Position numbers and translations under genes: made by a program. Positions 1 to 8,309 of a stretch of 64,000 bases of DNA are shown piece by piece. The stretch is from WHTI01 sp963756365 (GTDB taxonomy: Bacteria > Actinomycetota > CADDZG01 > WHSQ01), in contig CAVWNF010000003.1 in NCBI GenBank assembly GCA_963756365.1, positions 806,001 to 870,000 of the forward strand. Direction: 5' to 3'. The notes beneath the pieces were generated by a model. It was not told the DNA's origin. It ran no database searches and saw nothing but the letters and a program-made list of their open reading frames with translations. Each line of letters begins with the position of its first letter. Within the stretch, counting starts at the first letter, position 1.

Positions 1-618
1 ATCGACATCGGTTAGCCGGTCGATCATCGCTTGCAACTCTTCCTCGGTGTATCCGGCGGTTGCGTACGCGGCCCGGTCTATCGCCAGGTTGGCTTCGCTC
101 GCACCGAGGAACTCGCTGAGATTGCCACGCCCCACGTGGCGAAGCGTGTCCATCATGAAGAGACGGTCCTCCGCCGAGGCGTACCCGGCGCCGAACATGG
201 TGTCGGAACGGGTGGTGCCGTAGATGTGCGGCACGCCGAACGCCTTGTCCCTCAAGATCGTGACTCCGGCGCGCGGCTCGTAGGTCCGTTCGACCTCGCC
301 CTCTGGCACCCCGAAGGTCGCGTCCTTGAAGTACGAAGGAAGTTGGGCCGCGGTCAATCCTGGCGTCGCCTGAACGAGGGAGTCGTACATGTCCAACTGG
401 TCGTAGTTGTGGGCAGGTTGCTCACCTGTCGTTTGGGCCTGGAACAACTCCAGTGAGTTCAGGTAGCGCCCCTGGCCCGGGGGGAGGATGTTCCATACGT
501 TCACCCCGGCGTCGTTGGTGCCGTAGGGCTGAACGGGGGTGCTCTGGGCATCGGCACCGGCGACCGGGACGACGATCGCCACGGCGGTGAGCAACGCTAT
601 AGGCGCGGACAGCCTCAT
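1..618 (-). CDS. Penicillin acylase family protein (N-terminal part, cut by window edge)
   Basis: This is the N-terminal 206 residues of a secreted Ntn-hydrolase of the penicillin amidase/acyl-homoserine-lactone acylase family; the remainder lies outside the window. The ATG at 618 follows a GGAAGGG ribosome site and opens a signal peptide (MRLSAPIALLTAV, then a small-residue AxA-type region). Around residues 115-170 the alpha-chain signature is clear: RDKAFGVPHIYG, then GYASAEDRLFMMD and RGNLSEFLG. The catalytic Ser of the beta chain is not in the window, so substrate (beta-lactam, AHL or other amide) cannot be judged. It lies 73 nt downstream of the FAD oxidoreductase on the same strand and may be the last gene of that operon. 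Confidence 0.85.
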   Translation of the reverse strand, partial: MRLSAPIALLTAVAIVVPVAGADAQSTPVQPYGTNDAGVNVWNILPPGQGRYLNSLELFQAQTTGEQPAHNYDQLDMYDSLVQATPGLTAAQLPSYFKDATFGVPEGEVERTYEPRAGVTILRDKAFGVPHIYGTTRSDTMFGAGYASAEDRLFMMDTLRHVGRGNLSEFLGASEANLAIDRAAYATAGYTEEELQAMIDRLTDVD

Positions 619-691
619 GGGTTCCCTTCCTCAGGACAACTTGGGTTCGTACAAGAGGGATTCGCCGGGCGTGCACTCCGTTCCTGTCCGT

Positions 692-1858
692 CTAGATGAC
701 GTTCAACTCCGGATGAAGGTCGCCAGAGAGGAACCTGTCGTAGGCGAACTCGGAGATATCGGTGGTCGTGGGGCTGCCCTCGATGATCTCTTCGGCCATC
801 AAGAGGCCGCAGATGGGGCCGTGCATGAAACCGTGTCCTGAGAACCCGGCCATCACGTGAACGCCCTCGACCTGAGGGACCGGCCCGAAGATCGGATGTG
901 CGTCGGGGGTGATCTCGTAGAGGCCCGCCCAATGGGACAGGACCCCGGCATCTTGAAGCAAAGGGAGGCGGGTCATCGCCTCTTCGAGGTGGGTGATCTC
1001 CCAGTCAGGATCGACCGTGAAGTTGTACCCCTCGGGCTCGTCGGGATTCGACTTGCCGGTCAGGACACCGGGGCCCTCCGGGTGGAAGTACAGGGTCTCC
1101 GCGAGGAAGAGGACGAAGGGGAAATCGCCGCGCAACTCTGGGGTTTCGGTGGTCACGACGATCTGACGGCGCACCGGCCGGATCGGGATGTCGGCACCGA
1201 TGCCGTCCGCCAATTCAGGGGTCCATGCCCCAGTGGCCAACACGACCGTCTCGGTGGCGATCGAGCCTTCCGATGTGGTGACGCCCGTGACCTTTCCCCC
1301 GCTCACCTCGATCCTGGTGGCCTCTACGCCGACCATCGTCGTGACCCCCAGACGTCGCGCGCCGGCCGCGTAGCCTTGGACGACGCTGTTCGGATCGCAG
1401 ATGCCGTCCTTCTCGCCGAGGGTTCCGGCGATCACGCCGTCGAGGTTCACCTGGGGGATCAGTTCGGTGAGCCGGTCCGGTTCCAACCACTTCGTATCTA
1501 CCCCGAGTGAATGCTGAAGTTCGACCGCCTGACGTTGGGCGGTCACATCGTCCTCGTCAGTCATCAGGAACAGGTAACCGGTGAAGCGCAGTCCGATGTC
1601 GTGCTCGAGTTCGTCACCGAAGGCTTCGAGCATGGCGATGCTCTTCTTCGACAGTTCGATGTTGGTCTTCGACGAGAACTGATGGCGGATGCCACCAGCG
1701 CACTGGCCCGTGGACATCGTCCCGAGGGCGTCTTCCTTCTCGATGAGCACGACATCGTCGACCCCGAGCGTTGCTAAGTGGTACGCCGTGCTGGCGCCCA
1801 TGACCCCGCCGCCGATCACGACGACCTCGGCAGATGCGGGTAGCGCCTTGCGGCTCAT
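692..1858 (-). CDS. FAD-dependent oxidoreductase, sarcosine oxidase/DadA type
   Basis: A 388-residue DAO-fold flavoprotein, probably an amine or amino-acid oxidase/dehydrogenase. It starts with the dinucleotide-binding motif VVIGGGVMGASTAYHL and ends with the family C-terminal pattern YEITPDAHPIFG...GFSGHGFMHGP, typical of sarcosine oxidase beta-like enzymes. The start is the ATG at 1858 because it overlaps the stop of the upstream rhodanese gene by four bases (ATGA) and puts the Rossmann motif near the N-terminus. A longer reading frame exists upstream, but its extra sequence is the reverse reading of the rhodanese domain. Substrate unknown; cytoplasmic, no signal peptide. Confidence 0.85.
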   Translation of the reverse strand: MSRKALPASAEVVVIGGGVMGASTAYHLATLGVDDVVLIEKEDALGTMSTGQCAGGIRHQFSSKTNIELSKKSIAMLEAFGDELEHDIGLRFTGYLFLMTDEDDVTAQRQAVELQHSLGVDTKWLEPDRLTELIPQVNLDGVIAGTLGEKDGICDPNSVVQGYAAGARRLGVTTMVGVEATRIEVSGGKVTGVTTSEGSIATETVVLATGAWTPELADGIGADIPIRPVRRQIVVTTETPELRGDFPFVLFLAETLYFHPEGPGVLTGKSNPDEPEGYNFTVDPDWEITHLEEAMTRLPLLQDAGVLSHWAGLYEITPDAHPIFGPVPQVEGVHVMAGFSGHGFMHGPICGLLMAEEIIEGSPTTTDISEFAYDRFLSGDLHPELNVI

Positions 1859-3243
1859 GACTCCGTCTCGAATCCCGCGGCGTTCCACGCCCCCATTCCA
1901 CCGATGACGTTGTAGACGTCGGCGCGGCCCCCGTGCGTCAGGAGACTCGCCGATGCCGAAGAGCGGAACCCGCTCCCACACATCACGGCGAGCGGTCCTG
2001 TCCCAGGAACCTCGGAGGTTCGTTCGGGGAGTTCTGCTCCCGTGATGAACCTCGCTCCCGGAACGCGTCCCTCCGCCCACTCGGCTGGCTGCCGAACGTC
2101 GAGGATCTCGAAATCTGAGCGTCGGGCCTTCAACTCGTGCACGGTGATCTGAGGCATCGTCGATACCGGTCGATCCTGGGTCCGCCACGCGAGCATCCCG
2201 CCTGCCAACCAGCCGGTCGGAAGTCCGTAGCCGATGCGGAGCATCTGCCACGATGCTTCCCAGAGGTCGCTCGGATCGTCGAGTACCAGCAAGACATCTC
2301 TATCGGGCGGGAGGATCGTTCCGACCCAGGTCGGGAACGAGGGGCCCAGACCCACGTTGAGGGCCCCGGTTGGGTGCGTCCCTCCGTATGCCTCAGATTG
2401 CCGGGTGTCGAGGACTATCGCGCCGGCGTCCATCGCGTCCTGGAACTCGCCCGGTTGGAGAGCAGTCGGCTCCCTCAGGACTCCAAGAGGAGCAACCCCG
2501 GCGAGGTTCTGGACCCGCATGCGCCGCCAGTAAGGCGGGACCGCGGGGAGATTGTCGAGGCGGATGCACTCGTCCACGAACTCTTCTGAGCTCGAGATGC
2601 GGCTCAGGATCGCGTTCGTCTTGCGCTCGTATCCCATGGTGGTCGAGAGCCGACTTCCGATGTTTCCGCCGCACAGCGAACCGGCGACGTGGGTGGGGAA
2701 GATCTCGAGATGGTCTGGCAACTGGAAGAGCAACTTCTCTTGGATCGTGTGGCAGAAGGTCTTGGCCATCTCCTTGGCCTGGTCCTCGCCGCCGAGAAGG
2801 TCGGGCCGGGCGAGATCACCGACGAGGATGGCACCGCCCGACAACAGCAGCGCTGGTTCGTCGCCGACGGACCGGTCGTACACGACGAGGCTGACGTGTT
2901 CGGGGGTGTGCCCCGGCGTATGGAGGATCTCGACGGCGACGTCGCCGAACTCGATCATCTCGCCGTCCTTCACGTCACGGTGGTCGTAACCGAGATCGGC
3001 TTCATGGAAGCCCAGCACCTCTAGGTCGGTGCGCTCTTCGAGTTCCCTGAGGCCGCTCAGGTAGTCGTTGTGTCCGTGGGTATCGAGCGCGAACGAGATC
3101 CGGAGGCCTTGAGACCGCGCCGCATCGAAATAGCAGTCGACATCCCTCCGCGCATCGAGGACCAGGGCCTGTCCGGTGTTCTCGTCCCCGACGATGTATG
3201 AGGCGTGGCCGAGGCTCTCGAGATAGAACTGCTTGAAGTACAA
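1855..3243 (-). CDS. Persulfide dioxygenase-like metallo-beta-lactamase fused to two rhodanese domains
   Basis: A 462-residue three-domain sulfur enzyme. Residues 1-245 are an ETHE1-like metallo-beta-lactamase domain: DTHGHNDYLSG gives the HxHxD metal motif, and HTPGHTPEH and FPTHVAGSLCG carry further ligands. A first rhodanese domain (about 260-350, VLDTRQSEAYGGTHP) lacks the catalytic Cys and is probably structural. The second (about 370-460, ILDVRQPAEWAEGR) retains it in LAVMCGSGFRSS. By family the enzyme oxidises low-molecular-weight persulfide to sulfite, with the rhodanese moving sulfane sulfur. The gene follows msrA by 16 nt and overlaps the FAD oxidase start, so thiol/persulfide repair and methionine repair appear co-expressed. 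Confidence 0.9.
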   Translation of the reverse strand: MYFKQFYLESLGHASYIVGDENTGQALVLDARRDVDCYFDAARSQGLRISFALDTHGHNDYLSGLRELEERTDLEVLGFHEADLGYDHRDVKDGEMIEFGDVAVEILHTPGHTPEHVSLVVYDRSVGDEPALLLSGGAILVGDLARPDLLGGEDQAKEMAKTFCHTIQEKLLFQLPDHLEIFPTHVAGSLCGGNIGSRLSTTMGYERKTNAILSRISSSEEFVDECIRLDNLPAVPPYWRRMRVQNLAGVAPLGVLREPTALQPGEFQDAMDAGAIVLDTRQSEAYGGTHPTGALNVGLGPSFPTWVGTILPPDRDVLLVLDDPSDLWEASWQMLRIGYGLPTGWLAGGMLAWRTQDRPVSTMPQITVHELKARRSDFEILDVRQPAEWAEGRVPGARFITGAELPERTSEVPGTGPLAVMCGSGFRSSASASLLTHGGRADVYNVIGGMGAWNAAGFETES

Positions 3244-3259
3244 GGGGCTCCCTTATCTC

Positions 3260-3742
3260 CTATTCGGCGTGCTGAAGTGTGACCGTGCACGAGGCTAGGC
3301 CTCTCTTCTCCAGATACCTCTGGTGATATTCCTCGGCCGGGTAGAAGGTCGATGCTGCGGTGATCTCGGTCACGATCGGCCGCTCGAAGTTGTCCTGAAC
3401 CCGCTCCTTCGACGACCGAGCGGCCTTCTCTTGGTGCTCGGAGTGGAAGAAGATCGCCGAGCGGTACTGGGTGCCTACATCCGGGCCTTGGCGATTCAGC
3501 TGGGTGGGGTCGTGCATCTTCCAGAACAACTCGAGCAACTCCTCGTATGAGATGACCGCCTCATCGAAGGTGACCTCTACGACCTCTGCGTGCCCGGTCG
3601 AGTCGGTGCATACCTGCTCGTAGGTCGGATCGATCAGGTCGCCACCGAGGTATCCGGCCGCGGTCTGAGTGACTCCATCCAGTTTCCTGAACTCTGCTTC
3701 TACGCCCCAGAAACACCCGGCGCCGAAGGTTGCCTTCTCCAT
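3260..3742 (-). CDS. msrA: Peptide-methionine (S)-S-oxide reductase MsrA
   Basis: A 160-residue cytoplasmic enzyme that reduces the S epimer of methionine sulfoxide in proteins. The catalytic GCFWG is at residues 9-13 (Cys10), followed by GYLGG, YEQVCTDSTGHAEVVEV and GTQYRSAIF, all hallmarks of MsrA; length is normal for the short form. A strong ribosome site (GGAGGAG) precedes the ATG. It is the first gene of a minus-strand oxidative/sulfur-stress operon. A divergent flavin reductase starts 71 bp away, so the promoters share that gap. Confidence 0.97.
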   Translation of the reverse strand: MEKATFGAGCFWGVEAEFRKLDGVTQTAAGYLGGDLIDPTYEQVCTDSTGHAEVVEVTFDEAVISYEELLELFWKMHDPTQLNRQGPDVGTQYRSAIFFHSEHQEKAARSSKERVQDNFERPIVTEITAASTFYPAEEYHQRYLEKRGLASCTVTLQHAE

Positions 3743-3813
3743 GCTCAGTCTCCTCCGTCGTCAACCCTAGAAGGGTAGCCTCACCTGACCGTAAGCGAGC
3801 AGGAAGCGAGCGA

Positions 3814-4437
3814 ATGACCCACGTCCGATTCGATCCGTCCGATCTGGAAGGCAAAGCGGGCTATTTCCTGCTTACGTCGCTGGTGATACCCCGCCCGATC
3901 GCCTGGGTCTCTACGGTGTCAGAGGACGGGATCCTGAATCTCGCTCCCCACAGTTTCTTCAACGTCATCTCGGGGAACCCACCGATCCTGCACTTCACCT
4001 CGACCGGGGTGAAGGACACCCTCACCAACATCCGCGCATCGGGGGAGTTCGTCGTGAGCCTGGTGAACGAAGCGTTGGCCGAGCAGATGAACGACACGGC
4101 CGCAGACTTTCCGCCCGACGAGAGTGAGTTCACCTGGGCGGGTCTCGAGACCGCTCCGTCTGCGGTGGTCGCCCCGCCGCGAGTGGCACTCTCGCCCGCG
4201 GCCTTCGAGTGCAAGGTGAACGAGATCGTTTCCAAAGGCAACGGGAATATGGTCTTCGGCGACATCGTTACCATGCACATCGACGAAGCCGTGATGGAAG
4301 ACGGCAGGGTCATGCCCGACCTACTGAAGCCGCTGGCCAGGCTGGGAGGGTCGTACTACTCGACCATCGCTGGCCACACTTTCAAGATGCCCCGGCCAAC
4401 GTGGGAAGAGATGCAGGAGCGCGGCCCGCGTCGATGA
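3814..4437 (+). CDS. Flavin reductase-like (FMN-binding split barrel) protein
   Basis: A 207-residue protein of the flavin reductase/HpaC-like split-barrel family. It has TSLVIPRPIAWVSTVSEDG near the N-terminus, NLAPHSFFNVISGNPPIL, and the typical ALSPAAFECKV segment in the middle of the fold. Such proteins bind FMN and reduce it with NAD(P)H or act as small flavoenzymes. The ATG at 3814 is chosen because AGGAAG lies about 7 nt upstream and the fold starts directly after; further upstream in-frame codons overlap the msrA promoter. It is followed 28 nt later by an efflux pump gene, possibly co-transcribed. Confidence 0.8.
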   Translation: MTHVRFDPSDLEGKAGYFLLTSLVIPRPIAWVSTVSEDGILNLAPHSFFNVISGNPPILHFTSTGVKDTLTNIRASGEFVVSLVNEALAEQMNDTAADFPPDESEFTWAGLETAPSAVVAPPRVALSPAAFECKVNEIVSKGNGNMVFGDIVTMHIDEAVMEDGRVMPDLLKPLARLGGSYYSTIAGHTFKMPRPTWEEMQERGPRR

Positions 4438-4465
4438 TCTAGAACCGACCGGAAGGACGCGCACA

Positions 4466-6032
4466 ATGAATCAGGAAGACATCTACCGACGGCGCTGGTG
4501 GATCCTCGGGATCCTCTGCCTAAGTCTCGTCGTGATCGGGCTCGACAACACGATCCTCAACGTGGCTCTGCCAACGTTGGTGCGTGATCTGCAAGCATCC
4601 GGTAGCCAACTTCAGTGGATCGTCGATTCGTACGTGCTCGTGTTCGCTGGCCTACTTCTCACTGCGGGAGCATTGGGCGACCGCTTCGGCCGCAAACTTG
4701 CGCTCAACATCGGGATGGGGTTGTTCCTGGTCGCCTCGGTTGCGTCTGCCTTCGCTCCGTCCGCCGACCTTCTTGATCGGCACCCGTGCAGCGATGGGGA
4801 TCGGTGGCGCCATGATCATGCCGTCCACGCTGTCGATCCTTACCAACGTGTTCCCGCCACAGGAGCGCGGCAAGGCCATCGGGATATGGGCCGGGGTCGC
4901 GGGCCTCGGCATCGTCATCGGGCCCGTCATCGGCGGCTATCTCCTCGAGCACTTCTGGTGGGGATCGGTGTTCCTGATCAACGTTCCCATCGTCTCGCTC
5001 GCACTCGTGACCGGCTATCTCTTCATCCCAGAGTCGAAGGATCCGGTGATGGCTCGACTAGATCCCGTCGGAGCGCTTCTTTCGATCGCAGGATTGGGCG
5101 TCCTCGTCTACGCGATCATCGAAGCCCCCGCCATCGGATGGACCGACACGACGACGATCGCCTCGTTCGTGTTCGCCGCTCTCATCCTGGTCGGATTCGT
5201 GGCCTGGGAGATGCGCTTCGATCACCCGATGCTGCGGATGGAGTTCTTCAAGAACCCACGGTTCACCGCCGCGAGCATGTCCATCATGTTCGTCTTCTTC
5301 GCGATGTTCGGATCGGTATTCCTTCTGACCCAGTACCTACAGTTCGTACTTGGTTTCTCGCCGCTCCAGGCAGGGGTTCGAGTGATGCCGGTCGCTACCA
5401 TGGTGATCGCCGCGCCACTGTCGTCGAAGCTTGTTGAGAAGCTCGGCAGCAAGGTGACGGTATCGGCAGGTCTCGTACTGGTTTCGCTCGCGTTGTTCAA
5501 TCTCTCGACGATCTCGACATCGAGTGGATACGGGACTGTGGCACTGACCTTGGTCGTTCTCGGACTCGGGATGGGGACCACGATGGCACCGGCGACCGAC
5601 TCGATCATGGGGTCGCTGCCGTTGGCGAAGTCCGGCATCGGGTCCGCCATGAATGACACCACCCGTCAGGTGGGTGGGGCACTTGGGGTAGCGGTGATCG
5701 GAAGTGTTCTCTCGTCCGTCTACACGCACACGATCGCCGACCAGGTTGGGGGCCTACCCGCCGCAGCCCGCTCAGTGGCCGTGGACTCGGTCGGAGGAGC
5801 GCTTGGCGTTGCCGCTCAGTTGCCAACCGCGGCGGGAGAGGCCCTCGCTGCCGCGGCTAAGGCCGCGTTCATCGATGGATTGGGCAGCGCTGTCCTGGTT
5901 GGTTCCGGGGTCGCATTCGTCGGCGCTCTGATCGCGTTCGTGTTCCTTCCCGCTACCGCGGAGCACGGAGAGAGTGCGTACGACATCCCTAGCGCGGAAG
6001 GCGATCCGTCTCCAGCGGAGGTCGGCTCCTAG
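4466..6032 (+). CDS. MFS multidrug efflux transporter, DHA2/EmrB-QacA type (frame broken at about 4775)
   Basis: A proton-driven drug exporter of the 14-helix DHA2 class. The first frame gives VVIGLDNTILNVALPTL and the loop 2-3 motif GALGDRFGRK; the second frame continues as TRAAMGIGGAMIMP, GPVIGGYLLEH and about ten more membrane segments to the TAG at 6032. The two frames join cleanly near 4775 if one base is removed (ADLL/IGTRAAMG), so an assembly error is more likely than decay. Total length, about 520 residues, fits the family. Start: ATG at 4466 behind GGAAGGA. It ends in a 4-bp convergent overlap with the VWA gene. Confidence 0.85.
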
Positions 6033-7378
6033 AGCTCGCGGGCGATGAAGTCCTCTAGTTGTTTGAGATTGCGCACCTCGACCATCCGATCAACGGCCGT
6101 CGCATATTCGAGGGCGAGCGAGTCACCGGTGTCCCAGTCGTGGGTCGGTTCAGGATTCAACCAATAAACGTGGCGCGCCCTCTCGCAGATCTCTTCCAGG
6201 GCAGCCAGCCGTGACGCCCTGTAGTTGTTGCGAGCGTCTCCAAGGATGAGGACGGTGGAACGGGGGCCGAGGTCCTTGCCGTAGGTATCGACGAAGCGCT
6301 CGAGGGAGGAACCGTAGTCCGAGTGCCCATCGAGCCATGTGACATTCGCCTCGGTGTTCATCTTCTCGACCGCGACGACGAAGTCCTCGTGCTCGAACAA
6401 CTTCGTGACCTCATCGATCGTGTCGATGAACGCGAACGACCTGACCTTCGTGAACTGTGCCGACAGGGCATGGACCAGCATCAATGCGAATCTGGCGAAC
6501 CTCGAGACCGAGCCCGAGATGTCGCACAACACGAACAACTCGGGTTTGTGCGGGGGCCGATGCCTGAAAGCGGTGTCGAAAGGGACCCCTCCGGTAGCGA
6601 GAGAGCGCCTGACCGTGCGGCGCATGTCCAGGCCCCCGTGCCGTGACCGTCGCCTCTTCATGGCTACCCTGGACGCAAGTTTCCGAGCGAGTGGGCGGAT
6701 GGCACGCCGAAGGTCAGTGATCTCGTCCGACGATGCCGTTAGGAAATCCAGATCTTCGGGCCGGCGCCTGACCGCATAGCGCGCGACGGCCTGGGGCCCT
6801 CTTGCCTCGGCCACCCGTCGGCGGGTGTCTCGCAGAACAGCGTCTCGGAACCGTTGAACCCGGGCCTGAAACTCCTCCCGCTGGAGCCGTTCCTCCAACG
6901 GGGTCAGGTCTTGTCCGTCGAGGGTCCGGTTGGCGCGCCCCAGGACGAGGTTGAGCTCCATCGCCTGGAGGACCTGGTACTGAGAGAACCAGTCCCCAGT
7001 GGGCGACGACTGAACCCGACCGAATCGAGCTACCGCCCTCCGGGCGAGATCGTCGAGCGCAGCGTCGTTCCCTGCGGTGATCGCGTCGAACAATTGATCG
7101 AGGAGATCCTGGTCCTCCTCCGGTTGATCCGCCGCGTCCTGCTCTTCGAACGCGCGCGTACCCCTGCCCGTGCCGAGGTAAAGGTCGAAGAGGATGTCGA
7201 AGATCGGACGATGTGACTCACTCTTGACCATCGTTGCCCCGAGCGCGGCCTTCACCGCAGAGCGGTCTTCGAAGGGGATGTGCTCGAGGGCGCGTAGCGC
7301 GTCGATGCCCTCGCTTACGGAAACGGGCACCCCTGCGTCTCGCATCGCTCTTTCGAACTCGAGCAGGCGGGGGAGCAT
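6029..7378 (-). CDS. CoxE-like VWA domain protein
   Basis: A 449-residue cytoplasmic protein of the CoxE/VWA group that partners with MoxR AAA ATPases. The N-terminal half is an all-helical, arginine-rich region; the C-terminal half is a von Willebrand A domain with the metal-adhesion motif LFVLCDISGSVS (DxSxS) and the later ILGDARNN and WLNPEP segments. MoxR-VWA pairs act as chaperones for metal-centre insertion or complex assembly. Here the ATPase stop lies 6 nt upstream, so the two are co-translated. No obvious client enzyme is adjacent, apart from the divergent AidB-like dehydrogenase. Confidence 0.85.
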   Translation of the reverse strand: MLPRLLEFERAMRDAGVPVSVSEGIDALRALEHIPFEDRSAVKAALGATMVKSESHRPIFDILFDLYLGTGRGTRAFEEQDAADQPEEDQDLLDQLFDAITAGNDAALDDLARRAVARFGRVQSSPTGDWFSQYQVLQAMELNLVLGRANRTLDGQDLTPLEERLQREEFQARVQRFRDAVLRDTRRRVAEARGPQAVARYAVRRRPEDLDFLTASSDEITDLRRAIRPLARKLASRVAMKRRRSRHGGLDMRRTVRRSLATGGVPFDTAFRHRPPHKPELFVLCDISGSVSRFARFALMLVHALSAQFTKVRSFAFIDTIDEVTKLFEHEDFVVAVEKMNTEANVTWLDGHSDYGSSLERFVDTYGKDLGPRSTVLILGDARNNYRASRLAALEEICERARHVYWLNPEPTHDWDTGDSLALEYATAVDRMVEVRNLKQLEDFIAREL

Positions 7379-7384
7379 GACGGC

Positions 7385-8263
7385 CTAGTTGTCCCGGGCG
7401 TTCAGCCTCAGATGCCCACCGGCGCGCTCGAGATCGGTCTGGAACTTGAGCAAGACAGGCAGGGTCTGGCGGACCGTGTCATCGTCGAGCGTGTTCACGT
7501 TGAGGGCGAGGAGCGTACGCGCCCAGTCGAGGGTTTCCGAGATCGATGGAGACTTCTTCAGATCTAGTTCGCGGATGCTCCGAACCAATCTCACGACCTG
7601 CTCGGCGAGTGTCTCGGTGATCTGCGGGACGCGCTCGAGAACGATCGCCTTCTCGCGTTCGGCGTCGGGGTAGTCCATGTAGAGGAAGAGGCAGCGACGC
7701 TTCAACGCCTCGGAGAGCTCGCGGTCGTTGTTGGAGGTGAGCACCACCAGAGGTGGGTGGATCGCCTTGACAGTGCCCATCTCCGGGATCGTCACCTGCC
7801 AGTCCGACAGCACCTCAAGCAGTAGCGCCTCCGCCTCGATGTCGAGCTTGTCGACCTCGTCTATCAACAAGACGGCTGGCTCTGGTGAACGCAGGGCCTT
7901 CAGCACAGGCCTCTCGAGAAGGAACGGCTCCGAGAAGATGTCGTCGGTGATCTCGTTCCACCCCTCGTCCGAGCCTGCCTGGATCCTGAGGAGCTGCTTC
8001 TTGTAGTTCCACTCGTACAAGGTCTTCGTCTCGTCGACGCCCTCATAGCACTGCAGGCGGATCAACTCCATCGAGAGGGTGCTCGAGATCGCCTTGGCCA
8101 GCTCGGTCTTGCCCACCCCCGCGGGACCCTCGACTAGGAGAGGCTTCTGTAGGCGATCGGCGAGATGCACCACGGTCGCGATCTCGTCGCCGGCGAGATA
8201 GCCGACCTCCGCGAGGCGACGGATCACCTCGTCAGCGCCTGAGAATCGGTGTGAGGGCTTCAT
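7385..8263 (-). CDS. MoxR-family AAA+ ATPase
   Basis: A 292-residue AAA+ chaperone ATPase. Walker A is VEGPAGVGKTELAKA, Walker B is AVLLIDEVDKLD, sensor 1 is VVLTSNNDRELSEAL and an arginine finger follows in LKRRCLFLY. It is paired with the downstream VWA gene, 6 nt away. The ATG at 8263 is preferred (MKPSHRFSG...): it gives the usual MoxR N-terminus and has a TAGGAT element 8 nt upstream, like other near-leaderless genes here. An in-frame ATG at 8311 would overlap the divergent AidB start. Confidence 0.9.
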   Translation of the reverse strand: MKPSHRFSGADEVIRRLAEVGYLAGDEIATVVHLADRLQKPLLVEGPAGVGKTELAKAISSTLSMELIRLQCYEGVDETKTLYEWNYKKQLLRIQAGSDEGWNEITDDIFSEPFLLERPVLKALRSPEPAVLLIDEVDKLDIEAEALLLEVLSDWQVTIPEMGTVKAIHPPLVVLTSNNDRELSEALKRRCLFLYMDYPDAEREKAIVLERVPQITETLAEQVVRLVRSIRELDLKKSPSISETLDWARTLLALNVNTLDDDTVRQTLPVLLKFQTDLERAGGHLRLNARDN

Positions 8264-8297
8264 CGGGAGGCATCCTAAGCGCGGCCCCGAGCTCGCG

Positions 8298-8303
8298 TAA
8301 GGT
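8298..8303 (+). promoter_or_regulatory. Putative -10 element of the AidB-like gene (leaderless)
   Basis: TAAGGT ends exactly six nt before the ATG at 8310, the same spacing seen before several other genes here. This predicts transcription starting at or near the start codon. The same bases could also be read as a short-spaced ribosome site, so the call is tentative. Confidence 0.45.
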
Positions 8304-8309
8304 GGGGTC

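Noticed and set aside
1859..2251. N-terminal extension of the FAD oxidoreductase
   Set aside because: The extra residues are a shifted reading of the upstream rhodanese domain; the ATG at 1858 gives the Rossmann start and an ATGA overlap.
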